A stretch of 64,000 bases of DNA from assembly GCF_017591425.1 (NCBI RefSeq), contig NW_024466607.1:7944501-8008500 (forward strand), written 5' to 3'. Position 1 is the first letter of the stretch, and the number at the start of each line of letters is the position of its first letter. Source of the stretch: Ochotona curzoniae. Taxonomy: Eukaryota; Chordata; Mammalia; Lagomorpha; Ochotonidae. A program made the translations under genes and the position numbers. Under the pieces are notes generated by a model. It saw nothing but the letters and a program-made list of their open reading frames with translations, had not been told where the DNA came from and made no database searches. Below, piece by piece: positions 38,601 to 48,909 of the stretch.

Positions 38601-40390
38601 CCTGTCTGGCGGCAACAGGCAGGCGCAGAGCCAAGGAGAGCAGCTTGGCGTGGGGGCTTGGCTCAGGGGTCCTTCCGAGGTGGTGACGTCTCCCAGGAAC
38701 TGGATTGACTGTAGCCCATGAGGCTGGGCAGAGAGCGGAGCAGGTGCACAGCCCGAAGGCGGGGTCAGGTGGGACTCATGGGTCACAGGTTACGCAGAAA
38801 AAAACTGAGGCACGGAGGGTGGGGAGGCGAGTTCTCACAGCAGGCACGCTGAACTCCAGAGGAGCTGCTTTGAAAACGATGGCAGCAACAGAGCAAGGTC
38901 GGTGCACCTGTGTGTCATGGCGAGCCAGACAAGGTGACCCCTCGGACTCAGGGTTTAAGGGTGCTGGGTGACCGCCCCCCACTGGCAGAGGGAGGCATGG
39001 GTGTGGCCAGGGAGGGCCTGACAGATTTTACTCCCTTCTGCCTCCCACTTCCCGCCCCAGCAGGTGATGTGAAAGGGAGGAAGGTGGGAGAAGGGGCACC
39101 ACGCTGCCGGAACCGCAAGAAACATGGGGTATGCTCAGAGGAGGAGACGCTGGGAAGGAGGCAGGGAGGGTTGCTGTGGGTTGTCCGAGTGCTCAGCTGG
39201 AAACAGGGGCCATGTGCAGATGGCAATGTGAAGGAGGGGTAGGTGGGTGCTCCCCTGTAAGGGGGACCCTCTTCCAGGAGGCTAAGGGGCTTGCAAAGGC
39301 CCCCCTGTGCCCTCTCGCAGCTGCTTCTTTAAGGCTCGGCTCCCTGGGTCCTGCCTCCAGGAGCCCCCGTCCCCCGACCCCAGGGGGACAGTCAGCAGCT
39401 GGAAGCCCCCTAACCGTGTTACCCGGGGGGTAGCGGAGGCCTGGGTCACACAGAAGGTTGAACCCCAGCTCCCAGTCCTGCCTTGGGACTAACTTCATCA
39501 AAGCCCCCCACTACAGCATTAACCACCTGACCTCTGTCCCTGCCGACCTGCTAATTTCACCAATTACTGGCCAGCCGTGGCTACGTCAAGTGGGCCTGCT
39601 TAGCACAGGCAGCTGCCGGGCAAATCAAATTACAGCCCTGTGGCCCAGGCGGCCACACGCTGCTGAGCTGGGTCACAGTGCAAGGAAACCTGGGTGCACT
39701 TGAGGCACTGTTGTCCCCAGACACCCTGAGGACCCCACCCTCCCCGGGGCTGGGACTGCACCTCTCTGTGCTTCCTCCCTTGGTGGAGTCTCCCGCATGA
39801 ACCTGGTGCCTTCTCACAGCCACGGGTAGTCCAGCTGGACACTGTGTCTGCCGCTTAGCCCGTTTCCCAGGCAGACAGGCTGAAGCCTGTGGGTGGAAAG
39901 GCTTGCTTGGAGGGCTCAGCGAGGGTTGGCACTGGAAGGACGGCCCAGCCCTGGCATCCCAAGCTGGGGAGCCTTCCAGCCAGCATTTTGGATGGCTTCC
40001 CCCTGTCTGGGCCCCGCTCCCTGAGGCCTCTGGCCTGTGCAGTTTGTCCCTGGAGGCCTCTGCCAAGCTGGACCAGAGCAAGATGCTCTGGCCCGAAAGC
40101 CTCTCCTGAGCCTGGCTGGCAGCTGCGGGGACCCCTCGGTCCTACTTCCCATGCAGGGGAGCCCTGGGGCAGGGTTCCACTGTGTCCCAGTGGGGGTCCT
40201 GCCCTAGGCAGGGACCTGGGCTCCCACTGGTTGCCACCTCCCAGGTTCAAGTGCTCATCATGGCTCACCTGCACCTGACACGGCCCCCTGCCCTCTCCTG
40301 TATCCTCCGAGGAACCAGAGGGCTCCTTGGGACCTCGCTCAGTGAAATCCAGAGTCATCATGGAGATGCACAGGGCCCTTCCCTGGCAGC
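38600..40390. other. Intergenic DNA, no gene; one AT-rich block at 39495-39650
   Basis: No coding feature recognised. 39495-39650 is relatively AT-rich with gctaatttcaccaattac and gcaaatcaaattacag and could be a conserved element, but support is weak. Confidence 0.35.
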
Positions 40391-40394
40391 CCCC

Positions 40395-40520
40395 AGCCTC
40401 CTCCTGTCCCTCATACATGTTCCTGCCCCGGGACCTTGGCACCAGCCCTGCCACATCCTCACTCTCTGTGGATCCTGGCTCCCGTCTCCTCTTACCACAG
40501 CCAGCCTCAGGCCTGGGTAA
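40395..40520 (+). mobile_element. L2 fragment
   Basis: catacatgttcctgccccggg and gaccttggcaccagccctgcc follow the L2 phrase 'gttcctgccccagggcctttgcac'. Confidence 0.55.
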
Positions 40521-40530
40521 TCGCTGCTGC

Positions 40531-40866
40531 TTTTTTTTTTTTTTTTTTTAAGATTTATTTATTTTTATTGGAAAGGCAGCTATACAAAGAAGCGACAGAG
40601 AGGAAGATCTTCTGTCCAATGCTTTATTCTCCAAGTGACCACAACAGCTGGTACTGAGCTGATCTGAAGGCAGAAGCCAGGAACTTCCTCCAGGTCTCCC
40701 ATGTGGGTGCAGGGTCCCAAGGCTTTGGGCCGTCCTCGACTGCTTTCCCAGGGCACAGCAGGGAACTGGATAGGAAGTGGAGCTGCCGGGATTAGAACCA
40801 GTGTCCATATGGGATCCTCGCATGTGCAGACCGAGGATTTTAGCTGCTAGGCTGCTGTACCAGGCC
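40531..40866 (-). mobile_element. C-SINE, full length with target duplication
   Basis: A 19-nt poly-T, gatttatttatttttattgg and reversed head gctgctgtaccaggcc. CTGCTGCTT occurs at both edges (40524-40532 and 40867-40875), a short target duplication. The pure tail indicates a young insertion. Confidence 0.95.
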
Positions 40867-41070
40867 CTGCTGCTTCTTAATACCCAGGCTACATGGTCCT
40901 GACTCGGGTCTGAAGGAACCCAGTCCTGCAGGGCTAGATGAGATATATCTGAGGGAGTCGTTCCTTCCTGGCCAGGGTGGGGTGAGCCTCAGTTACTGGG
41001 TTCACGGGTTGTTGTGGGCCAGGTCTGTGCTGTAGGAGACTTATCTGGTGCCCTGAAGCCTGGCAAGGCG

Positions 41071-41071
<1 letters not shown>

Positions 41072-41106
<35 letters not shown>
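41072..41106 (+). repeat. (TG)n microsatellite
   Basis: Pure TG tract of 35 nt. Confidence 0.95.
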
Positions 41107-41107
<1 letters not shown>

Positions 41108-41254
41108 ATGTGCATGAGCGCACGTGTGTTTAGATACCAGGGCTGCTCACGTAGTTGTGTCCCTAGGGTGGGACAGTTATGGAGTTTCAGCCTTGGTGAG
41201 AGGTGTGGCCTGTATGCTCAGCCCCGACTCAAGAAAGCAAGTGTGGCTGTTTGC

Positions 41255-41345
41255 CCCCATTTTACAGATGTGGGAACTGAGGCCCAGAGCATGAGAGAGC
41301 CTGCCAAAGTCACCCTGCCACATCAGGAGATGGCTCTGTTCCCGG
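41255..41345 (-). mobile_element. MIR fragment
   Basis: attttacagatgtgggaactg and gaggcccagagcatgagag are the complement of the MIR core and its downstream part. Confidence 0.85.
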
Positions 41346-41429
41346 GTTCTCTCCCGGCACTGGCCCTGCGTGGGGAGGGAGTGCCTGGGGTGGGGTGGGT
41401 GGGGCGGGCTTCCCTACACTCCCCTCTCC

Positions 41430-41535
41430 CTCTGGCCAGTCGATGTTATCACAGCTGATTTAATTTCAAAGACGGATTGAGCGGGGCAGGAGGGGGAGCG
41501 TCTAATCGCAGCCGCCATCTGCCCCGTTGTCATGG
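41430..41535. promoter_or_regulatory. Candidate conserved element with adjacent GATA and E-box sites
   Basis: TTATC at 41446-41450 is followed one base later by CAGCTG (41452-41457), then gatttaatttcaaag and a YY1/CCATC-type gccgccatctg. The GATA/E-box spacing is not the 8-10 nt of the LDB1 composite, so this may be coincidental. Confidence 0.3.
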
Positions 41536-41539
41536 GGAT

Positions 41540-42075
41540 GGGCTCCCAGCAATTGTGCGGGTGGACCCAGATAAGGGTCTGGGAGTGGGCTGCAGGGGAC
41601 TGCGGTCGGGATGGGAAGGAGGGTGGGGAGCAGAGGGAGATGCAGAGGGCAAGACCCAGAGCCACAGATGTGCAGGGGACACGGGTGGAGGGTGGCCCTG
41701 GGAAGGATGCCACGGCAGTGCTTCAAAGAGTGCGGGCTTCCTGGCTGCACAGCATGCCGCACTCCCAGCCCTGGCTCCAGAGCCCTGAGCTGCCCAGGCT
41801 GCCCAGTGCTGCTCCGAGGAGGGGATTCCCTCTTTGCTGGCGAGGGCCACACCTTGATGGAGATGCTCTGGCTTCCGCGACGTGCCCCTCTGCCATACAG
41901 GGCCATGGGCTGCACAGACAACTCTCAGGGCCTCCGTCCTGGAGACCGCCCAGGCAGGCCATCCTGAACTCATCCCTGTTGTGCCCTGCAACTTTAGTGC
42001 TGCCTTCACAGTGGAGCCTTCTTGGAACCTCCTCTCTGCTGAATCTTAGGGCCCCGCTCCAACTCAGTAAATTCC
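41540..42075. other. Intergenic DNA, nothing recognised
   Basis: GC-rich DNA with overlapping accidental frames on both strands. Confidence 0.45.
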
Positions 42076-42077
42076 TT

Positions 42078-42330
42078 AAAAGGCTTCTGTATTTGAGAGG
42101 CAGCATGGCAGCATGCGACGCAGAGGGCGTCTACCCGCTAGTTCACTCACCAGCTGGTTGTTGCATCACAGGGCTGGTCGGGGCTGAAGCCAGAAACCCA
42201 GAAGTCCATGTGGACGCAGGAGCCCAAGCACTTGGAGCCTCCTCTGCTGCTTTCCCAGGCACACTAGCAGGGAGCTGGATCAGAAGCAGGGCAGCGGAGA
42301 CGCCAGTTAGCGCTCCGATCCGGAAGCCAT
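42078..42330 (-). mobile_element. C-SINE, older copy
   Basis: ctagttcactcaccagctgg, ggggctgaagccagaaaccc, gcaggagcccaagcacttgg and ggagctggatcagaagcagg in reversed SINE order. Confidence 0.8.
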
Positions 42331-42339
42331 GTCCTATTT

Positions 42340-43050
42340 TCTGAAGTTTCCCACAGCCCCCACCTAGCCAGCCATGTGCATGGAACCCTGGCCACCCTAG
42401 TATTGCCTTTATCCACCCAGGAAGTGGCACCATCTGGTCCTCTGGGGACTCCAGGTGTGCAGAGGTGAGGGCTGCTCCTGGATCTAACCCCAGTGCTCAG
42501 CTCAGACGCGCTGCGTGCCAGGCCCTGCAAACGCGGCTCCATTCAGGGCCCCGCAGCAGACCTGCACCCCCCCACTGCCTACTGAGCCCTTGGGGTCTAC
42601 CAAGGCTGAGTCTGCAGATCCTTCCCTCTGGACCTGGGGGGTTCTAGAAACCCCGATGATACCAACATCTGCGAGTGTCTTCACATAACCTATGCAGTTC
42701 TCATGCCCATGACCCCTAGTCCCCCAGTCACTCTGCATTGTTTAGGGGACAGCGGTGAGAAAGCTGGAGACCCGTGGCCAGCATGCTTTAGTGCGGCCCT
42801 TCCAGGCCTCCATGTCCAGCACAGGGAGCCAGACCAGCAGCTCCTCTGGCACACCTGCTGGGGGGCCTGCAGCCCCCTCCCCTGGACTGAGCATTATCCA
42901 CACGTTACGTTTTGGAACTTTCTGGAATTGCCACCCCACCGCCCCATCCCCCGCCATCCATCATTGATTGAGTCCAAGGATAAGGATGGAGCTTGTACAT
43001 GCAGAGAGCTGAGTGTGTCCTGCCATCTTCCACTGCTTCTGGAACAAATC
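42340..43050. other. Intergenic DNA, nothing recognised
   Basis: Single-copy sequence without a supportable reading frame. Confidence 0.45.
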
Positions 43051-43375
43051 ACAAATTCAATGGCTTTTAAAGCAACACGCGTCCACTCTCTGACTGCCCC
43101 ACAGCTAATGTTTAAAATGGGTATCACCCAGGCCACATGGAGAGGCCCTCAGTGCTTGGCCCTATCTGCGGTTTCCAAGGCAGAGGGGCTTTTTCGGCTT
43201 CCAGAGGTCACCTGCACTCCCTGACCTGTAGCCCCTTCTTCCAAGTTCAAAGCCAGCAGCAGCCTCCTGAAGTCTCCCTGGCCCTTACCCTCCTGTGTTC
43301 CTCTTACAAGGGCTCTCACGATTACCCTCAGGGTCCCCGGACAATCCAGGGTCAACTCCCCGCCTCAAGACCCCC
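43050..43375 (+). mobile_element. Ancient interspersed repeat, class not assigned
   Basis: Phrases caatggcttttaaagcaaca, tgtgttcctcttacaaggg and ggacaatccagggtcaac match a common old mammalian repeat ('gtggcttaaaacaacag...cttataaggac...ggataatccaggatgatctc'). I do not recall its Repbase name with certainty. Confidence 0.45.
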
Positions 43376-44710
43376 CACGTGCTCACTTCCGAGCTGTAAA
43401 GACGAGAGACGCCCACTGCTCTCTTCCCACCAGGGGTGGTCAGCCCAGGGCCATCTGAATGTTCTGCTCGCCTGGGAGGCCTGTTTTCCAGGCTGTTCAG
43501 GGAGCGACGCTCAAATGCCTGCAACCCTGGGGTAGGCCCTAGCCCCCTACCCCCACCTTGTACTCAGCTCTGAGCCCCTTGGGATTGTCTGGGGTGCAGA
43601 CCAGAGGAGACCAGGAGGTTGGGGCTGGGGCAGGGCCGGAAAAGAGGCCCTGAGCAGCAGGAGCCTGGGAGCAGGCCTGGGAGGCTGCATGGAGGTGGCA
43701 GCCACTGCAGGAGTCTGAGACCAAGGAGCAACAGGCAGGACAGGGCAGGCTTGGCCTCTCTGTCTCTCTGGGCCTTGCTGTCTCCACCTGTACAGGTGCC
43801 CACCACAGGGTCCTGGCTCTGTGGACTCTAAGGCCTTGATGCTAAAGCTGGGCCATGGCACCGCTGCCATGTGCAAGCTTTGGTTACCCTTCATTCTTAC
43901 CATGGGCACAGTCTAGGTATTGGGTCCCTGGGAGGACCCAAGGTCGTAGCTCAGGGGAGCAGCAAACCCTGTGTGTCCCAGATGCAGGCAAGTATCCAAG
44001 AGTAAGTTTCATTGTCCTAAGAAAAGAACTTGCAACAGCATCTCAGAGGGGTCTGGGCCCACCAGGAGGAGCAGCGACCTGGAACCACCTCTGTAGGCTG
44101 GCCTCCCACCCTTCCCCCACCCCGGCTTCCAGATCTCATTTCTGTAGGCTTTCCCTGACCTGCAGGGAGCTGGACCTCCCATCCCAGGGAGCCTGGGAGC
44201 CCACGCTCGGGCAGCACAGGGCCAGGGCCACCTGCCCGCCGACTGCACTGCCCTGTCACACCCAGAAGCAGGAACCTGGCACCGCCAGCCACTTGAGCCC
44301 CCAGGCGCTGTGGTTACGCCTGCGGTCACCCAAGCAGCCGGTCAGGAAGCCCCTGGGGTCGTGGGGTTCTAGGGTGGGTGGCAGCAAGGGTGCCAAGCTG
44401 TATTCCCCTCCAGACACCCGCAGGCCAGTGGCTCCGGCTGCCATCCCACACCACCCCCTTCCTGGCTCCCCTGCCCACCGCCATGTCCCAGACCTGCCGC
44501 CAGGGTGTCTGTCTGTCCTGCTCTTGTCCACAGAGGCCAGCTGTGAGCAGCTGTGTTGGCTGTCTCTGATCTGTCCCCAGCATGCACAGCACGGGACAGG
44601 GCCAACTGGAGGGCCCACCCCGACTGCGCCCACCCTGCCTGCACCCACCCCTCCCTCCTCCACCCCGACTCCACAGGGTCAGGAAAGGAAGGGAGCACTC
44701 ATTGCCAGAG
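43376..44710. other. Intergenic DNA, nothing recognised
   Basis: GC-rich. A 297-codon plus-strand frame at 43855-44748 lacks any domain and overlaps minus-strand frames of similar length. Confidence 0.45.
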
Positions 44711-44714
44711 ACCA

Positions 44715-44795
44715 ATTCCATACCTGCTCTAAATTGATATTTAATTAAAAAGTTAATTATTAAGTAGGCTTATCGATCGGCCGGTTCTCCTACTC
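44715..44795. promoter_or_regulatory. Candidate conserved AT-rich element
   Basis: Abrupt AT-rich block: attgatatttaattaaa, agttaattattaagtagg, then CTTATC (44769-44774) and atcgatcgg. Homeodomain-type sites plus one GATA site in otherwise GC-rich DNA. Confidence 0.35.
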
Positions 44796-44799
44796 CAGC

Positions 44800-45470
44800 C
44801 TAGTCAGTCATGGCATCCACGCTTCTAGCCGGGGCGGGTTTGCGGCAGCTGTGCAAGGGGGGCTGGGGCTTCTCCCCACAGGCCTGGGGGGTTGGGAAGG
44901 GGATCAGGAAGGTGAGGTGCCACTTGGTCAGCCACAGGGTCTGCCCTGGGGTGAGGATGACCGCTGTCAGCCCTGCCACTGTCTCCCTTGGGCTGTGGAT
45001 CCTGAAGTCTCCTTGGCCTTGACACATGCGTTCCACCCCTTCCTCCCATACTAACCTGTCCCAACCCTCTGTCCCTTCTCAGACAGCCAGGTGCGAGGGG
45101 AGAGGGGGAGCCAGGCGGAGGTGGGGGGGCGTCAGGAACACTTGCTAAGATGCCAGGCCCTAGGATCCCTCCTCTCTGTCACACTCTGGCTGAGCCTTCT
45201 TTGTCCTCGAGCAAACAAGCGAGGCACCCAGCTTGGGGAGGATCTGGAAAGGTCACCCATGTAGGGAGGGCAGCTTGGGCAGAGGCAAAGCGAGGAAGCC
45301 TCTTGCCCACGGGGAGGGCAGGAGGGCAGCTCTAGAGGTGGTGGGCACTGGCTCATGCCAGGCGTCTGGGGTCCCCTCGGTGGTTGGATGCTCCATCGAG
45401 CAGCTGGGTAGCCACAGGAAAGTCAGCAGCAGATGTGGATTTGGGGGCTCACTCTGGCTGCAGTGTGGAG
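44800..45470. other. Intergenic DNA, nothing recognised
   Basis: Single-copy GC-rich DNA. Confidence 0.45.
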
Positions 45471-45477
45471 GACACTG

Positions 45478-45650
45478 TGGGAGAGACACAGAGAGATCTT
45501 CCAGCTGCTGGTTCACGTCCCTGATGGCTGCAGCGGCCAAAGCTGGGCCAGGCAGAAGCCACGAGCCTGGAGCCGCATCTGGGTCTCCCATGTGGGTGGC
45601 AGGGACTCAGATTTTGCTGCTTTCTCAGGAGCATTAGAAGAGAGGTGAGC
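45478..45650 (-). mobile_element. C-SINE (older), left part of a nested pair
   Basis: gagagatcttccagctgctgg, ctgggccaggcagaagcc, gggtctcccatgtgggtgg. Interrupted by the younger plus-strand copy and resumed at 45962. Confidence 0.87.
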
Positions 45651-45961
45651 TGGGCCCAGTGTGGTAGCCTAATGCTTAAAGTCCTCACCTTGCATCTGCC
45701 AGTATCCCATATTTGCGCCAGTTTGTGTTCCAGCTTGTGGCCTGGGAAAGCAGTCGAGGACAGCCCAAAGCCTTGGGACCCTGCACCCATGTGGGAGATC
45801 CGGAAGAAGCTCCTGGCTCCTGGATTTGGATTGGCTCAGCTCCAGCCATTGTAACCATTTGGAGAGTGAACCAGCAAATGGAAGATCTTTGTCTCTGTCT
45901 CTCCTTGTCTCTGTAAATCTGCCTTTGCAATAAAAATAAATAAATCTGAGAGAGAGAGAGA
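45651..45961 (+). mobile_element. C-SINE (younger), inserted into another C-SINE
   Basis: Head gggcccagtgtggtagcctaatgc to tail aataaaaataaataaatc plus (GA)n. Edges carry an imperfect target duplication (gaggtgagctgg at 45642-45653, gatgtgagcagg at 45962-45973). Confidence 0.93.
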
Positions 45962-46068
45962 GATGTGAGCAGGAAGCAGAGCAACTGGGATTTGAACTAC
46001 TGCTCCAACGTGGGATGCCCGTGTCAGAGGCAGCGGCTCAACCTGCTATGCCACAGTATCAGTTCTTA
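45962..46068 (-). mobile_element. C-SINE (older), right part of a nested pair
   Basis: gaagcagagcaactgggattt, gaactactgctccaacgtggg and ctcaacctgctatgccac complete the element broken at 45650. Confidence 0.85.
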
Positions 46069-46069
46069 G

Positions 46070-46545
46070 ATTCATCTCCTAATCCCATCTTCCATGGACT
46101 CTCTGAAGCCCCCCTCTTTTATCTATAAGACTGAACCAGATTTGCAGATGGCTTGGATGTAGGGGTGAGGGGGAGGAGTCAAGGGAGACCAGTGGGGCTG
46201 CCACTCACTGGGGTGGGGGTCCCATGTTAGAGCTGATCTATGGAGGGAAGCCCCCAGGGTGATGGGTGGCCTCTGCGGGCTGCTGCCATTAGGACAGACG
46301 GGCTCCCATGGGCCTCCTCCCTTGCAGGTGTCTGCTCAGGTGTCTGCTCAGGGGTCTGCCGGCCGAGCTGCTACGCAGATGTTGGTTCTGCCGTGAAGAG
46401 CACTGCTGCCTCCTGTAGCATCACCATTGCTACCCCCAGCCCCATCATCGCTGTCACCACTCCTCTACCCCTCCACACCAGTGCTGTTGATGAATATTGC
46501 CAAGTCCCCAGCACCGACATCACTGCCCCTGCAAGTACAAGCAGA
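46070..46545. other. Intergenic DNA with a 13-bp triplication
   Basis: caggtgtctgctcaggtgtc repeats about three times at 46325-46362. Otherwise nothing recognised. Confidence 0.45.
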
Positions 46546-46547
46546 AA

Positions 46548-46740
46548 TGCACAGCCATTGGTTCACTTCCCAAATGGTCACAACAGGCAGCAAGAAGCCA
46601 GGAGTCCAGAACTCAGGTGATTGACAGGGGCCCAAGCACTTAGGTCATCCTCCACTGCTTTTCCAGGTGCGTAAACAGGGAACTGGATGGGAAACAGCAC
46701 AGCTGGGAGGAACTGGAGCTAGCTAGAGATGCTGATGTGA
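46548..46740 (-). mobile_element. C-SINE, truncated
   Basis: ggttcacttcccaaatgg, agcacttaggtcatcctcc, ggaactggatgggaaacagc in reversed SINE order. Confidence 0.8.
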
Positions 46741-46744
46741 GTGC

Positions 46745-47400
46745 TTGCATCAGTGCAGAAGTAGTGGGCAGGTGAATACAGGGCCCCCTACACTGAGCAG
46801 GGACAGCCAGAGAGCCCAGAACCACCCCCTCCACCATCACCACCACCACCTTCACCACCCTGCCCCCAGAGGAAGGCAAAGAGGAGGAACAGAGAGGAGG
46901 GGGAAGGACAGGCTGACAATACGGGGCTCCCGGGGAGAGTGAGGCGGGGCCCAGCGCAGGTGGGGGTTCGTCTTGGTGGAAACGACAGTGAATTCCTCTA
47001 CTGCCACAGCACAGACGGGACACAGCCCCACACACTTGTCCCTTGGTCACAGGAAGAGGAGGACTTCCTGTAGCTTCTATTTTTCCTGTAAAATTGGAGA
47101 TGAGGTCATTTTCTGAGAATAAAGTGGCTATGGACAGCCTGAGAGAGGGTAGAGGCTGAGGGAGGCTGGGGGCGCGGCTCAGGAGGGGACGTGGACCAAG
47201 GGAGTGTGGTGGGCAGTCACACAGCCGAGAGGAAGTCCACCTGCCCGGCTGTTCTGGTGCAGGTTCTTGCTCTGTGGGAAGTCATGCCATGTCTGGAGAC
47301 CATGGGGACAGCCCCAGGGGAAGACAATCACCTCTGGGACTGTCATCTTGGGGGCAGAGCCTCCGGTCCCAGCGGGCTGCATCCTCCTGGGAGACTCCTG
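46745..47400. other. Intergenic DNA, nothing recognised
   Basis: A (CACCAT/CACCAC)n short low-complexity tract at about 46828-46860; no gene. Confidence 0.45.
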
Positions 47401-47403
47401 CCC

Positions 47404-47434
47404 CTACACTGGATCTTAGCCAAAAGGTCGAGAA
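47404..47434 (-). pseudogene. U2 snRNA 5'-end pseudogene fragment
   Basis: The minus strand reads TTCTCGACCTTTTGGCTAAG followed by ATCCAGTGTAG, matching U2 snRNA from about nt 8 to 38, including the branch-site-pairing region's upstream stem, with two mismatches (CGA for CGG, CCA for CAA). The match stops abruptly at both ends, so it is a truncated retrocopy and not an RNA gene. Confidence 0.85.
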
Positions 47435-47494
47435 ATTGTGCCACCTGCTTCTGGCTTCCTGACACACAGAGCCTGCGCGAACATATAAGTTTGG

Positions 47495-47821
47495 TGAGGG
47501 TTGTTTATTTACATGAAAGGCAGGACAGCAAGCCAGCGAGAGAGTTTCCCATCTGCTGGTTTGTTCCCAAACACCCACACAGCCAGGAGGGCTGGGCCTA
47601 TCTGAAGTCAGGACTCCAGAGCTCCACCCGGAGCGTGAACGGGGAGCTGGATGTACTGGAGTGCGTGGGTGGGGCCCATGTACTCAGGTCTTCTTTCCTA
47701 GGCACGTTAGCAGGGAACTGGATCAGAAGCGGAGCAGCCAGGGCTTGAACTGGTGCCCCCACAGGGCATGTTGGCATCCCAAGCAGCAACTTGACGCTGT
47801 CGCGCCACATCGCAGGCCCCT
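47495..47821 (-). mobile_element. C-SINE, older copy
   Basis: tttatttacatgaaaggcagg, tttcccatctgctggtttg, ggaactggatcagaagcgg and reversed head gtcgcgccacatcgcaggcccc. Confidence 0.87.
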
Positions 47822-47824
47822 GGC

Positions 47825-48460
47825 TATAGTTCTAAGCTGCCAATTTCAGGGGTAACTGGTCACACGATAATTGACAACTGTGGTATCTGATGGGGATCCC
47901 GCGGAAGAGGGCAGGGAGTGACTGGTGTCAGCTCCTATGTGGTTGCTTTTCTGATCCGCTGGGGAAGTCTGAGCAAGATGAGGAAGGTTATGGAGGGAAG
48001 GCGATTGTGGGGGATACAGCAAGCATCAGGGTGGAGGGATGCTATACTCCCTACTCTTGGCCACAGGCACTAAGGGTGGTGCCCTGCTGCCTTCTCATCC
48101 AGTCTCCCACCTGACTCCCCACTGCTCGTTACTTTCCTTGCTCCGCTCCTTCTGGGAGTCTTCCTTAGAGTCTGTTCAGCACAGAGCCTTTACCTGTCCC
48201 CGCCGCCCAGTGTGTCCTTCAAGCACTAACTGCCGTGTGTTCCCTCCACCATTTTGGGTCCTTGGGATGAGAAGATGCAGGCTGGGGAGGTATGTGCTTG
48301 CTCACACACATCAGACAGATAGAGTCTTAGGCCAGAGAGAACTGTGCACACACGTGTGCTTGAGGCACCGATAGAGCAGGTGCTGGGCAGATGGCTGAGA
48401 CACAGTAAAGACGTGTGCATCCCATGAGGGAATGCCCCATTCCTGTGAATGGACATCTTG
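47825..48460. other. Intergenic DNA, nothing recognised
   Basis: Single-copy sequence between SINEs. Confidence 0.45.
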
Positions 48461-48463
48461 GTG

Positions 48464-48625
48464 GGCAGCAGCGGTGGCTCAGAGAGCTGAGTTTTGCACC
48501 CAAGTCTGAGACCCGCGTAGGAAGTGCCAAGCTTATGGCTTTAACCAGGATGCACGTTTGGGGAGAGATCCAGTAAGCGGAAGTTCTCTTTGTCTCTCTT
48601 TGCCTCATAAATAAATACTTAAACC
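48464..48625 (+). mobile_element. C-SINE, internally deleted
   Basis: Head gggcagcagcggtggctcag joins to ccagtaagcggaagttctc and tail cataaataaatacttaaac, with much of the middle absent. Confidence 0.65.
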
Positions 48626-48639
48626 AATTTGCTAATTAA

Positions 48640-48908
48640 TTTTGAAGTCGTAGTTGCAGAAAAGGGGGAGGAGAGACAGAGCTTCCATCCACTGGTTCAA
48701 CTCCCAGGTGGTTGGGATGACCGGGGCTGGGCCAGGCAGCCAGGAACTTCATCCAAGTTTTCCACGTGAGTGCAGGGGCCCAAACACTTGGTCCACCTTC
48801 TGTTGCCTGGAGCTGGATTGGAAGTGAAGCCACCAGGATATACACTGGCACCCATATGGGATGCCAGGGTCACAGGAGATGGCTTTACCCACTATGCCAC
48901 AATGCCAA
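48640..48908 (-). mobile_element. C-SINE, older copy
   Basis: gagacagagcttccatccac, gtgcaggggcccaaacactt, cacccatatgggatgccag and reversed head cactatgccacaatgcc. Confidence 0.87.
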
Positions 48909-48909
48909 C

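Noticed and set aside
43855..44748. 297-codon plus-strand open frame
   Set aside because: Low-complexity Pro/Ser/Gly composition, competing frames on the opposite strand, no domain.
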